The position numbers and the translations under genes were made by a program. A model generated the notes under the pieces. It did not search any database. It saw only the letters and a list, made by a program, of their open reading frames with translations, and was not told the origin of the DNA. From JAJXWB01 sp046349215 (GTDB taxonomy: Bacteria; Pseudomonadota; Alphaproteobacteria; Rhizobiales; Beijerinckiaceae): a DNA stretch of 64,000 bases. Numbering within the stretch: position 1 is the first letter of the stretch; every line of letters begins with the position of its first letter. Location: positions 620,001 to 684,000 of the forward strand of contig JAXMCV010000003.1 of assembly GCA_046349215.1 (NCBI GenBank), given 5' to 3'. Of this stretch, positions 15,568-23,832 are shown piece after piece.

Positions 15568-16602
15568 ATGTCCAGTTTTCCGCAACTCGTCTTTTCCGGG
15601 GTCCAGCCCACCGGCAATTTCCACCTCGGAAACTATCTCGGGGCGCTGGTGAAATTCGTCGAGATGCAGGCGAAGTTCAATTGCGTCTACTGCGTCGTCG
15701 ACATGCACGCCATCACTGTGCAGCAAGACCCGCTCGAGCTGACGAAGCATATTCGCGAAGTCACGGCGGCGTTCATCGCGTCCGGCATCGATCCTGAAAA
15801 GAACATCGTCTTCAACCAGAGCCAGGTCCCTGAACACGCGGAACTGGCGTGGGTCTTCAATTGCGTCGCACGGCTGGGCTGGCTGAATCGTATGACGCAG
15901 TTCAAGGAGAAAGCGGGCAAGGATCGCGAGAACGCGTCGGTCGGCCTCTACGCCTATCCGGCTCTGATGGCCGCGGACATCCTTGTCTATCGCGCTACGC
16001 ACGTGCCCGTCGGCGAAGACCAGAAGCAGCATCTCGAACTGACGCGCGACATTGCGCAGAAATTCAACAATGACTTCGCCGATTCGATTGCACGCGCCGG
16101 TTTCGGCGAGGCGTTCTTTCCACTGCCCGAACCTGTCATCCAAGGCCCCGCGACGCGTGTCATGAGCTTGCGCGACGGTTCCAAGAAGATGTCCAAGTCC
16201 GATCCGTCGGACTATTCGCGCATCAATCTCACCGACGACGGAGATCAGATCGCGCAGAAATTCAGGAAGGCGAAAACTGATCCGGAGGCCTTGCCTTCGG
16301 AGGCGGCTGGCCTTTCCGGACGCGCGGAGGCGGACAATCTCGTCGGCATTTTTGCTGCGCTGCAGGGCACGACCAAGGACGCGGTCCTCAAGGATTTCGG
16401 CGGTCAAAATTTCTCCAGCTTCAAGGCCGCGCTCGTGGAGCTTGCGGTCGCGAAACTCGGCCCCGTGGGCTCGGAGATGAAACGGCTGCAGGCCGACCAC
16501 GCTTACATCGACGGGATTCTCCGGAATGGCGCAGAAAGGGCGAGCGTCATCGCCCGCAGGAACATGTCCAGCGTGAAGGATATTCTGGGTTTCGTGCGAT
16601 AA
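15568..16602 (+). CDS. trpS: Tryptophanyl-tRNA synthetase
   Basis: Class I aminoacyl-tRNA synthetase charging tRNA-Trp, 344 residues. The HIGH-like motif is in T-G-N-F-H-L-G-N-Y and the signature K-M-S-K-S is in G-S-K-K-M-S-K-S-D-P. The substrate pocket includes Y-P-A-L-M-A-A-D-I-L and V-G-E-D-Q-K-Q-H. I use the ATG at 15568 (M-S-S-F-P-Q-L); an ATG nine codons upstream is possible. The universal stress protein gene follows after about 40 bp. Confidence 0.97.
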   Translation: MSSFPQLVFSGVQPTGNFHLGNYLGALVKFVEMQAKFNCVYCVVDMHAITVQQDPLELTKHIREVTAAFIASGIDPEKNIVFNQSQVPEHAELAWVFNCVARLGWLNRMTQFKEKAGKDRENASVGLYAYPALMAADILVYRATHVPVGEDQKQHLELTRDIAQKFNNDFADSIARAGFGEAFFPLPEPVIQGPATRVMSLRDGSKKMSKSDPSDYSRINLTDDGDQIAQKFRKAKTDPEALPSEAAGLSGRAEADNLVGIFAALQGTTKDAVLKDFGGQNFSSFKAALVELAVAKLGPVGSEMKRLQADHAYIDGILRNGAERASVIARRNMSSVKDILGFVR

Positions 16603-16641
16603 AGACACGCCCACGCAGGCGTGGAGCTACAGGCGGCGCAA

Positions 16642-17133
16642 ATGACCAGCAGGCTCAGGCGATCGTTCGAACCGGGGCACAAGCCCAAATTCCTCGTCAT
16701 CATCGATGAATCCGAGGAATGCGGGCGCGCGGTGCGCTTCGCCAGTCGTCGCGTGGTCCGGACGGGAGCGCGACTTCTGATGCTGGCAGTGACGGACAAG
16801 GCCGATTTCCAGCACTGGCTCGGCGTTGGAGACCTGATGCAAGAGGAGGCGAACGAGCGGGCGAACGATCTGTTGCAGCGCCACGTCGCAACTTGCCGGA
16901 ACCTCGGCGTCGCAGATGTGGAGACCTCTGTTCGGACAGGCAAGAAGGCGGAGCAGATTCTGCGCCTGATCGAGGAAGATCTCGACGTGTCGTTTCTCGT
17001 CTTGGGCGCGGGTTCCGGCGCGGATGGCCCTGGGCCGCTTGTTTCCATGCTGGCGTCCCGGGCGGCCTTTCCGATCCCGGTCGTCGTGGTTCCCGGCCAA
17101 TTGTCGGACGCGGAAATCGACGCTCTCGCGTGA
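16642..17133 (+). CDS. Universal stress protein (UspA family)
   Basis: 163 residues with a Usp fold: the first strand and helix are F-L-V-I-I-D-E-S-E-E-C, and the nucleotide loop reads V-L-G-A-G-S-G-A-D-G-P-G-P-L-V-S with the strand P-V-V-V-V-P-G. The loop resembles the ATP-binding G-x2-G-x9-G-S/T-type motif, so ATP binding is plausible. A GTG start seven codons upstream (16621) is an alternative. Function in the cell cannot be deduced. It is followed by the NfuA-type gene. Confidence 0.88.
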   Translation: MTSRLRRSFEPGHKPKFLVIIDESEECGRAVRFASRRVVRTGARLLMLAVTDKADFQHWLGVGDLMQEEANERANDLLQRHVATCRNLGVADVETSVRTGKKAEQILRLIEEDLDVSFLVLGAGSGADGPGPLVSMLASRAAFPIPVVVVPGQLSDAEIDALA

Positions 17134-17191
17134 CGGTTGAAATCCGTTCGAAACTTAATACTTTGGGCGAAATCGCCGCCACTTTGCCGGA

Positions 17192-17758
17192 ATGCGCATC
17201 ATGTTCATTCAGACCGAACCCACCCCAAATCCGGCTACCCTGAAGTTCCTGCCCGGACGGCTTGTCGCCGGATCCCGTCTGACGGAATACCGCTCGGCAA
17301 GCGAAGCGCAGGCGTCGCCGCTGGCGGCGGCCCTGTTTTCTGTGCAAGGCGTTTCGCAGGTGTTTTTCGGCGGGGACTTCGTTTCCGTGACGAAGAGCGA
17401 TGGTGACTGGGCGCACCTCAAGCCTAGCATCCTGGGCGTCATCATGGAGCATTTCGTCTCTGGCGCGCCCGTTTTCTCCGACGAAGCCGGTAAGGGGGAC
17501 GAGGAGGCGGAATTCTTCGACTCGGGCGATGCCGACACGGTCGACCAGATCAAGGATCTGATCGAGACGCGCGTTCGTCCGGCCGTCGCCGGCGACGGCG
17601 GCGATATCCGCTTCAGGGGTTTCAAGGACGGCACCGTCTATCTCGCGATGAAAGGGGCTTGCTCGGGATGCCCCTCGTCGACCGCGACGCTGAAGCATGG
17701 CATCCAGAACCTCCTGAAGCACTTTGTGCCGGAAGTTCGCGCTGTCGAGCAGATTTGA
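17192..17758 (+). CDS. NfuA/NFU1-type iron-sulfur cluster carrier
   Basis: 188 residues with an N-terminal Nfu_N domain (M-F-I-Q-T-E-P-T-P-N-P-A-T-L-K-F-L-P-G) and a C-terminal NifU-like domain carrying the cluster ligands C-S-G-C in K-G-A-C-S-G-C-P-S-S. The segment R-P-A-V-A-G-D-G-G-D-I is also family-typical. This is the bacterial counterpart of mitochondrial NFU1, which hands [4Fe-4S] clusters to client enzymes. The downstream radical-SAM enzyme MiaB (19.9 kb) is a possible client. The start is the ATG at 17192. Confidence 0.95.
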   Translation: MRIMFIQTEPTPNPATLKFLPGRLVAGSRLTEYRSASEAQASPLAAALFSVQGVSQVFFGGDFVSVTKSDGDWAHLKPSILGVIMEHFVSGAPVFSDEAGKGDEEAEFFDSGDADTVDQIKDLIETRVRPAVAGDGGDIRFRGFKDGTVYLAMKGACSGCPSSTATLKHGIQNLLKHFVPEVRAVEQI

Positions 17759-17800
17759 GCACGTGTTGATCGCGACCGGATTCGCTTTCAGAGTAGGTCG

Positions 17801-18478
17801 ATGATCATTCTCGCCATCGACACGTCGCTCGCGGCGGCGTCAGTCTGTGTCTACGACGGCTCCAAATCCGAAGTCCTGGCGCGGGAGACGCTCGCGATGG
17901 AACGCGGGCAGGATCAGGCGCTGTTGCCGATGATCGACCGGGTGGTCGCAGAGGGCGCTGGAAGCGCTGCCAAGATCCAGCGTGTCGCCGTCACGGTCGG
18001 ACCCGGATCGTTCACTGGCATCCGCATCGGAATTTCCGCTGCGCGAGCGATCGGTCTCGCCCTCGATGCGCCGGTCGTCGGCGTGTCTACGCTTGCCGCC
18101 TTCGCCGCGCCAGTCGTTCTCGAAAAATCTAATGGCGTCGTGGCCGCAGCGATTGATGCCCGTCATGGGCGCGTCTACGTCACGGCTCTCGCCGGTGGCC
18201 GGCCTGTGGTCGCCCCCCGCGTCTGTCTGCCGAAGGAAGCGGTTCGCGCAATGGGATCGGGTCCGCTCTGGCTGTGCGGACCGAGCGCCCCAGCGATCGC
18301 GGCTGAAGCACGCGCCATCGGACTCGCAGCCGAGGTCGTGGACGATCGGGTAGAGCCGGACATCACTTTCGTCGCACGCCTCGGTCAGATGGCCGACGCT
18401 GGAAGCGCCGCGGCCCGACCGTCCTATATGCGCGCCCCGGATATCAGGACGCCGGCATCGCCAAGTCTGACGGCTTGA
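17801..18478 (+). CDS. tsaB: tRNA threonylcarbamoyladenosine biosynthesis protein TsaB
   Basis: Non-catalytic partner of TsaD in making t6A37 on ANN-decoding tRNAs, 225 residues. It opens I-I-L-A-I-D-T-S-L-A-A-A-S-V and contains V-T-V-G-P-G-S-F-T-G-I-R-I-G-I, the conserved ASKHA-like loop of TsaB/TsaD proteins. D-A-R-H-G-R-V-Y-V-T is also family-typical. It is followed after 4 bp by rimI, the usual pairing in Hyphomicrobiales. TsaD is not in the window. Confidence 0.95.
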   Translation: MIILAIDTSLAAASVCVYDGSKSEVLARETLAMERGQDQALLPMIDRVVAEGAGSAAKIQRVAVTVGPGSFTGIRIGISAARAIGLALDAPVVGVSTLAAFAAPVVLEKSNGVVAAAIDARHGRVYVTALAGGRPVVAPRVCLPKEAVRAMGSGPLWLCGPSAPAIAAEARAIGLAAEVVDDRVEPDITFVARLGQMADAGSAAARPSYMRAPDIRTPASPSLTA

Positions 18479-18482
18479 GTCC

Positions 18483-18947
18483 GTGGTCAAACGGGAAACC
18501 GCGTGGCGCTGCGCTCCCTTGACCGTCAGGGACGGATCGCGGTGCGCCCAATTGCATCGCTTGAGCTTCGCGCGCGGTTGGCCTCAATCGGAATTCGACC
18601 GCCTTCTGTCGTCGCAGGGGATCATTGCCGACGCCGGATACGGCGGTGGTGAGGTTTGCGGTTTCGTCATGTCGAGAATTGCGCTGGATGAAGCCGAAAT
18701 ATTGACGGTGGCCGTGCAGACCGAAATTCGGGCGCGCGGCTTGGGTAGGGCGCTGCTGGCATTTCATTTGTCGAGACTTGCAAGCGCTGGCGTCACACAA
18801 GTCTTTCTTGAAGTGGACGAGGCGAACGAACCGGCGTTGCGGCTATATCGCCGGTTCGGCTTTGCCAAGGTCGGGGAGAGAGCGGGCTATTACCCCAAGG
18901 GCGCAGCAAAGGCGGCAACGGCGCTCGTATTGCGCGCGACGTTGTGA
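18483..18947 (+). CDS. rimI: GNAT acetyltransferase RimI (ribosomal protein S18 N-acetyltransferase type)
   Basis: 154 residues with a GNAT fold. The acetyl-CoA loop is A-V-Q-T-E-I-R-A-R-G-L-G-R-A-L-L (Q/R-x2-G-x-G/A type). The C-terminal half has F-L-E-V-D-E-A-N-E-P-A-L-R-L-Y-R-R-F-G-F, the RimI hallmark, and G-Y-Y near the end. The GTG at 18483 is the assumed start, 4 bp after tsaB. The stop overlaps the start of the acyltransferase gene by 4 bp (GTGA). Confidence 0.92.
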   Translation: MVKRETAWRCAPLTVRDGSRCAQLHRLSFARGWPQSEFDRLLSSQGIIADAGYGGGEVCGFVMSRIALDEAEILTVAVQTEIRARGLGRALLAFHLSRLASAGVTQVFLEVDEANEPALRLYRRFGFAKVGERAGYYPKGAAKAATALVLRATL

Positions 18948-19804
18948 GCGCCGGCTTCACACGAGCGTCAAGAAGCGCAGGTATCCCGTCGATCATGGTC
19001 CTGCTTCGGCTGATCCCGGTCGTTTCGCTCATCTGTGCGGCGATTCTGGTCGGTTGCATGTTGCAGCTTCTTCCTCCCGGAGTTCGTCGTCTGCGGGAGA
19101 CCTTCAATCGCCATTTTTGTCGCCTTGCGTGCAGGGTCCTCGGCGTACGCGTCGTGCCCATCGGCCAGCCTCCGGCGAACAGGCCCGCGCTGCTGGTCTC
19201 CAATCATGTTTCGTGGACCGACGTGGTCGCGCTCGGCTCACTTGCGCCGATCTGCTTTCTTGCTCGCCATGACGTCGCGGACTGGCCGGGCCTGGGACTG
19301 CTGGCGCGTCTGTTCGGCACACTTTTTGTCGAGCGCGGAAAAATTCGGAAAATCCCGGCGGTGAACCATGCGATGGCCGAACGCATGCTGAGCGGGCATC
19401 TGGTTTCGTTTTTCCCCGAAGCCACGACTGGCGACGGGACCAGGATGAAACGGTTCCACGCAGTGCATCTGGCCGCCGGGCGCGATCTGCTGCGATTGCG
19501 GCCGGACATCGGCTCGATCTCCGTGGCGCCGGCGGCGATCGTCTACTCGCACCGGCAGGGCTTGCCACTTGGGCGCGTGGAACGCGCCGGCGTGGCCTGG
19601 TATGGCGATTCGGAATTTGCGCCGCATTTGATCGAATTGCTGAGTTCCGGCGGCGTCGAATGCAGGATTTCCTTCCTGCCGGCAGTGGAATTCGAGTCCG
19701 GCAGCGACCGAAAAGCCGTCGCCCGGCGCGCCGAGGCGGCGATCCGCTGCGAAATCGCGCGAATCCTGTCGGGGGAAAACCGATCCAGAGCTGCAACTGT
19801 ATGA
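18944..19804 (+). CDS. 1-acylglycerol-phosphate acyltransferase family protein (PlsC-like)
   Basis: 286 residues, PlsC/LPLAT superfamily. The catalytic H-x4-D motif is in V-S-N-H-V-S-W-T-D-V-V-A-L. The glycerol-phosphate motif appears as F-V-E-R-G-K-I-R, and the third motif as F-F-P-E-A-T-T-G-D-G-T. A hydrophobic segment near the N-terminus (M-V-L-L-R-L-I-P-V-V-S-L-I-C) anchors it to the inner membrane. The length and motif set also fit the lyso-ornithine-lipid acyltransferase OlsA, so the substrate is open. GTG at 18944 overlaps rimI; an ATG at 18995 is a possible alternative start. Confidence 0.88.
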   Translation: MSAGFTRASRSAGIPSIMVLLRLIPVVSLICAAILVGCMLQLLPPGVRRLRETFNRHFCRLACRVLGVRVVPIGQPPANRPALLVSNHVSWTDVVALGSLAPICFLARHDVADWPGLGLLARLFGTLFVERGKIRKIPAVNHAMAERMLSGHLVSFFPEATTGDGTRMKRFHAVHLAAGRDLLRLRPDIGSISVAPAAIVYSHRQGLPLGRVERAGVAWYGDSEFAPHLIELLSSGGVECRISFLPAVEFESGSDRKAVARRAEAAIRCEIARILSGENRSRAATV

Positions 19805-19881
19805 TTTCCGAGCGCCAGAGCGTATGATCGGGGACCTCGGCGACCCGCAAGGCGCCGCTCACAGAACGGGAACTTTCTGAA

Positions 19882-21261
19882 TTGGAAGACGGGTTGAACA
19901 ACCCACGCGGCGGATATGTGAAATCCTACGGCTGCCAGATGAACGTCTACGATTCATCGCGGATTTCCGGGTTGCTGGGCGCTGAAGGTTACAGTCGCCG
20001 CGATGTGGCGGAAGGCTCAGAGGTCATCGTCCTCAACACGTGCCACATCCGGGAAAAGGCGGCCGACAAGGTCTTTTCCGAACTCGGACAGTTACGAGCG
20101 CTCAAGCAAGAACGCGCGTCCGCGGGGCTTGCCACCTACGTGGGCGTCGCCGGCTGCGTCGCGCAGGCGGAAGGGGCCGAAATCCTGAAGCGGGAAGCGG
20201 CAGTCGACTTCGTGATCGGTCCGCAATCCTACCACCGGCTTCCGGAAGCATTGGCGAAAGCCAGAGCAGGCGAACGCTCGCTCCTCGTCGACTTCGAAAC
20301 CGAAGAAAAATTCGAAGGTCTTCGCCGCGGGAGTCCCGTGCCTACGAAGAAGTCTGTCTCGGCGTTTCTCACGATCCAGGAGGGCTGCGACAAGTTCTGC
20401 ACGTTCTGCGTCGTGCCCTATACACGTGGGTCGGAAGTCTCCCGACACCCGGACCACATCGTCCGGGAAGCGCGGATGCTGGCCGAGAGCGGCGTTAGCG
20501 ACATCACGCTGCTTGGCCAGAACGTCAACGCATACCAGTGGGCCGGCCCCGGCGGCTGGACGCTGGCGCGGCTCTTCGAAGAGCTTTCCGACATTTCCGG
20601 CATCGAAAGGCTTCGCTACACAACGAGCCATCCGCGCGACATGGGCGATGACCTGATCGCCGCCCATCGCGACCTGCCGAAGCTGATGCCTTATCTCCAT
20701 CTGCCGGTGCAGAGCGGTTCCGACGCGATCCTGCATGCGATGAACCGCAAGCATAGCGCGAGAGACTATTTCGACCTCGTCAACAGGATCCGCGAGGCGC
20801 GGCCCGACATCGCGCTCTCGTCTGATTTCATCGTCGGGTTTCCCGGCGAAACCGATGCGGACTTCCAGGATACGATGCGCCTGGTTCGGGAAGTGCGTTT
20901 CGCGAGCGCATTTTCCTTCATGTACTCCAAACGCCCCGGAACGCCGGGCGCGGAACTTCCGGACCAGACGCCGGAGGAAATCAAGAAGAAAAGGCTGCAC
21001 GAACTGCAGGCGGAACTCGAACGTCAGAAGGACGAGTTCAATGCTTCCTTCGCAGGGGCGCGCCTGCCTGTCCTGTTCGAAAAGCCGGGGAGACACGCCG
21101 GGCAGATCGTCGGACGGACGCCATACATGCAGAGCGTTCACGTCATGGGTCCGGCTTCCCTGATCGGGACCATTCAAACGGTCGCGATCGAGCAACAGGG
21201 TCCGAATTCATTGAAGGGTCGGCTGATCGAACGCTGGCCTGCACTCGAGGAATCGAATTGA
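19882..21261 (+). CDS. miaB: tRNA-2-methylthio-N6-dimethylallyladenosine synthase MiaB
   Basis: Radical-SAM methylthiotransferase that modifies A37 of tRNAs, 459 residues. The UPF0004 domain has three cluster cysteines in S-Y-G-C-Q-M-N, N-T-C-H-I-R-E and A-G-C-V-A-Q. The radical-SAM motif is G-C-D-K-F-C-T-F-C-V-V-P-Y, and a C-terminal TRAM domain begins around residue 380. No ATG start exists: the frame opens after a TGA at 19825-19827 and the earliest good candidate is the TTG at 19882; GTG at 19918 (V-K-S-Y-G-C) would remove the first 12 residues. It overlaps phoH by 4 bp. Confidence 0.96.
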   Translation: MEDGLNNPRGGYVKSYGCQMNVYDSSRISGLLGAEGYSRRDVAEGSEVIVLNTCHIREKAADKVFSELGQLRALKQERASAGLATYVGVAGCVAQAEGAEILKREAAVDFVIGPQSYHRLPEALAKARAGERSLLVDFETEEKFEGLRRGSPVPTKKSVSAFLTIQEGCDKFCTFCVVPYTRGSEVSRHPDHIVREARMLAESGVSDITLLGQNVNAYQWAGPGGWTLARLFEELSDISGIERLRYTTSHPRDMGDDLIAAHRDLPKLMPYLHLPVQSGSDAILHAMNRKHSARDYFDLVNRIREARPDIALSSDFIVGFPGETDADFQDTMRLVREVRFASAFSFMYSKRPGTPGAELPDQTPEEIKKKRLHELQAELERQKDEFNASFAGARLPVLFEKPGRHAGQIVGRTPYMQSVHVMGPASLIGTIQTVAIEQQGPNSLKGRLIERWPALEESN

Positions 21262-22316
21262 GCAGCAAGGACCATGCGGGCATGAAGCGTGAATACGAGC
21301 CATTGCCCGTCATCGGAGAAGCAGAGGAAACCGAGGTCACGCTCAGCTTTGCGGACAACAAGCAGGCGTCGATTGTCTTCGGCCAATACGATCATCATCT
21401 TGCGAAGATCGAGCGCAAGTTGAATGTCATCGCCGCCGCGAACGGCAATCACGTGACGCTTCGCGGCGCGCCCGCCGGGGTCGATCACGCGAAGCGCACG
21501 CTCGAGCATCTGTATGCACGCGCGGCGGCAGGTCATCCGATAACGCTGGGCGAAGTCGACGGCGCACTCGAGGAAAGCGCTTTGCAGGGTTCGCTGTTCC
21601 CCGCCGACGCAGGCGCCGGGCCACAGCCGTTCGAAGAGGTCCGGACGCGCAAGAAGCCCGGCGTGCGCGCGCGGAATGTCGCTCAAAGCTCCTATTTGCG
21701 CGCCTTGAAGAAGTTCGAACTCGTGTTCGCCGAAGGACCGGCGGGCACCGGCAAGACCTGGCTGGCCGTCGGTCATGCGGTTTCTCTGCTCGAACAAGGT
21801 CTCGTCGAGCGCATAATCCTTTCGAGGCCGGCGGTCGAAGCCGGCGAAAGACTGGGGTTTCTCCCCGGCGACATGCGGGAGAAGGTCGATCCCTATCTGC
21901 GGCCGATCTACGATGCGCTTCAGGACTTCATGGATTCGCGGATGATCGAGCGCGGCATGCAGACCGGCATGATCGAAGTCGCGCCGCTCGCCTTCATGCG
22001 TGGACGAACCTTGACCAACGCCTGTGTGCTGCTGGACGAGGCGCAGAACACGACGACCATGCAAATGAAGATGTTCCTGACCCGGCTTGGCGAAGGATCC
22101 CGGATGATCATAAACGGCGATCCGACGCAGATAGACCTGCCGCCTGGTCAGAAATCCGGGCTGGCGCACGCGCTGCAGGTCCTGTCGCGCGTCGAGGGCA
22201 TCGGGCATATCGTATTTCGTGAGAGCGACGTCGTCAGACACGACCTCGTGCGTCGGATCGTAGACGCCTACGGTGTCGCCGAGCGTGGGAGCCTGAAATC
22301 GCCCGAGAGGCCATGA
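21258..22316 (+). CDS. PhoH family ATPase
   Basis: 352 residues. PhoH-type P-loop ATPase/putative RNA helicase: Walker A is G-P-A-G-T-G-K-T-W-L-A and Walker B is A-C-V-L-L-D-E-A-Q-N-T-T. The N-terminal part contains a KH-like region (V-I-A-A-A-N-G-N-H-V-T-L-R-G) and the C-terminal part the T-x-V-D-L-P-like I-D-L-P-P-G-Q-K-S-G-L. An RNA-metabolism role together with YbeY, whose gene overlaps it by 4 bp, fits the conserved miaB-phoH-ybeY-corC arrangement. The start is TTG at 21258 or ATG at 21282. Confidence 0.94.
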   Translation: MSSKDHAGMKREYEPLPVIGEAEETEVTLSFADNKQASIVFGQYDHHLAKIERKLNVIAAANGNHVTLRGAPAGVDHAKRTLEHLYARAAAGHPITLGEVDGALEESALQGSLFPADAGAGPQPFEEVRTRKKPGVRARNVAQSSYLRALKKFELVFAEGPAGTGKTWLAVGHAVSLLEQGLVERIILSRPAVEAGERLGFLPGDMREKVDPYLRPIYDALQDFMDSRMIERGMQTGMIEVAPLAFMRGRTLTNACVLLDEAQNTTTMQMKMFLTRLGEGSRMIINGDPTQIDLPPGQKSGLAHALQVLSRVEGIGHIVFRESDVVRHDLVRRIVDAYGVAERGSLKSPERP

Positions 22317-22801
22317 CGGAGAACGTCCATATCGAAATTGTAGAACCGGCGTGGCGCAAGATCAGGGGCGTCCGGCAGGTTGTCGCGCGTGCGATCAAGG
22401 CTTGCGGCCCGCATTTCAACCGCGATGACGAACCCGAATTGTGCGTGCTTCTTTGCTCGGACGCGCGCATGCGACAGCTCAATCGGACGTGGCGCGGCAA
22501 GGATCGACCAACAAACGTATTGTCTTTCCCTGCGGACGCTCGGACGCAGCTCGGCGATATAGCCATCGCGTACGAAACAGTGCTTCGCGAAGCCGCAGAG
22601 GAAGGCAAATCGGTTTCCGCACATCTTGCTCACATGGTCGTGCATGGATCGCTGCATCTCGCGGGTTTCGATCACGAGAGCGATGAGGAAGCAGAAGAGA
22701 TGGAAATGCTGGAAAGACGCGTTCTCGCGTCCCTTGGCTATGACGATCCGTATGACGAAGACGTCCCCGGATCCAGAACCGCAACGCGCCGGCAGGGTTG
22801 A
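22313..22801 (+). CDS. ybeY: Endoribonuclease YbeY (16S rRNA maturation)
   Basis: 162 residues. The zinc-binding histidines of the UPF0054 family are all present in H-M-V-V-H-G-S-L-H-L-A-G-F-D-H-E (H-x3-H-x5-H type). N-R-T-W-R-G-K-D-R-P-T-N-V-L-S-F-P is the other conserved block. YbeY trims the 16S rRNA 3' end and helps ribosome quality control. It overlaps phoH by 4 bp and shares one base with the corC start (TGATG). A small acidic/basic C-terminal tail follows the conserved domain. Confidence 0.96.
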   Translation: MTENVHIEIVEPAWRKIRGVRQVVARAIKACGPHFNRDDEPELCVLLCSDARMRQLNRTWRGKDRPTNVLSFPADARTQLGDIAIAYETVLREAAEEGKSVSAHLAHMVVHGSLHLAGFDHESDEEAEEMEMLERRVLASLGYDDPYDEDVPGSRTATRRQG

Positions 22802-23832
22802 TGAGCGATTCCGCGCACGAGCCGCACGCCCAGCAGACGAGGCCCAATTTTCTGGAGCGCCTCCGGCAGGCTCTCGGCATCAACTCGCCGTCGTTGCGTG
22901 ACGACATCGAGGACGCGCTCGATCAAGCGGAGCCCGGCGACGAGTTTTCGGCGCACGAACGCGCCATTCTTCGAAATGTCCTGGGGCTGCACGAGCACCG
23001 GGTAAACGACATCATGGTGCCGAGGGCGGATATTGTCGCTATCGGCGTCGATGCAAGCCTCGGCGACGTCCTCAAGCTTTTCCGCACGGCCGGACATTCA
23101 AGATTGCCCGTCCACGGCGATACGCTCGACGACCCAAAGGGCATGGTCCACATCCGTGACTTCGTGGATCATGTGGCTGGCTTTGCCGAAGCGGATGCCA
23201 AACGCGGCCGTGGCGCCGGCGCGGATGCATCCGCAAGCGCTGCCGAACGCAGGACCCAGCGCCTTGCTTCGCTCGGCGCGATCGATCTTTCCGCTCCTCT
23301 GGCTCGTGCCGGCATCATCCGTCCGGTGCTGTTCGTGCCGCCGTCCATGCCGGCGCTCGATTTGCTGGTGAAAATGCAGGCGTCGCGCACGCACATGGCT
23401 CTCGTGATCGACGAGTACGGCGGGACCGATGGACTTGTTTCCATTGAAGACGTTGTCGAGATGATCGTCGGAGACATCGAGGACGAACACGACCTCAATG
23501 AGGATCCTGTCATCCAGCGACTGTCCGATCGCGAATTTCTGATCGACGCGCGCGCTGATCTCGTGGCTGTTTCTCGCGAGACCGGGCTGGACCTCACTCG
23601 ATCCTCCGAATCCGAGGATGTCGAGACGCTCGCCGGGCTCATCACGACCGTCGCCGGTCGCGTCCCAGCACGCGGGGAGGTCATTCGCTACGGCCCGCTG
23701 CCGATCGAATTCGAAGTTGTCGACGCCGACCCGCGACGGGTGAACCGGGTTCGTTTACGTTTGCAGGCCGAATCGCTTTTCCCTGAAGCTGGCGACGACG
23801 CGGGCGCCCGTGACCGAACCGACCCGATCTGA
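22801..23832 (+). CDS. CorC/HlyC-type CBS-domain hemolysin-family protein
   Basis: 343 residues. Two CBS domains lie around residues 60-220 with the signature V-N-D-I-M-V-P-R-A-D and M-A-L-V-I-D-E-Y-G-G-T-D-G-L-V-S-I-E-D, followed by a CorC/HlyC C-terminal domain near residues 240-320. No membrane segments are visible, so it is the soluble CorC type, often linked to magnesium/cobalt handling. Its reading frame overlaps the lnt start by about 23 bp. An Ala/Arg-rich insert of about 25 residues separates the two CBS repeats. Confidence 0.92.
   Translation: MSDSAHEPHAQQTRPNFLERLRQALGINSPSLRDDIEDALDQAEPGDEFSAHERAILRNVLGLHEHRVNDIMVPRADIVAIGVDASLGDVLKLFRTAGHSRLPVHGDTLDDPKGMVHIRDFVDHVAGFAEADAKRGRGAGADASASAAERRTQRLASLGAIDLSAPLARAGIIRPVLFVPPSMPALDLLVKMQASRTHMALVIDEYGGTDGLVSIEDVVEMIVGDIEDEHDLNEDPVIQRLSDREFLIDARADLVAVSRETGLDLTRSSESEDVETLAGLITTVAGRVPARGEVIRYGPLPIEFEVVDADPRRVNRVRLRLQAESLFPEAGDDAGARDRTDPI

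Noticed and set aside
16605..16622. Hairpin CACGCC-CACGCA-GGCGTG after trpS
   Set aside because: Only a 6-bp stem and no T run; not called a terminator.
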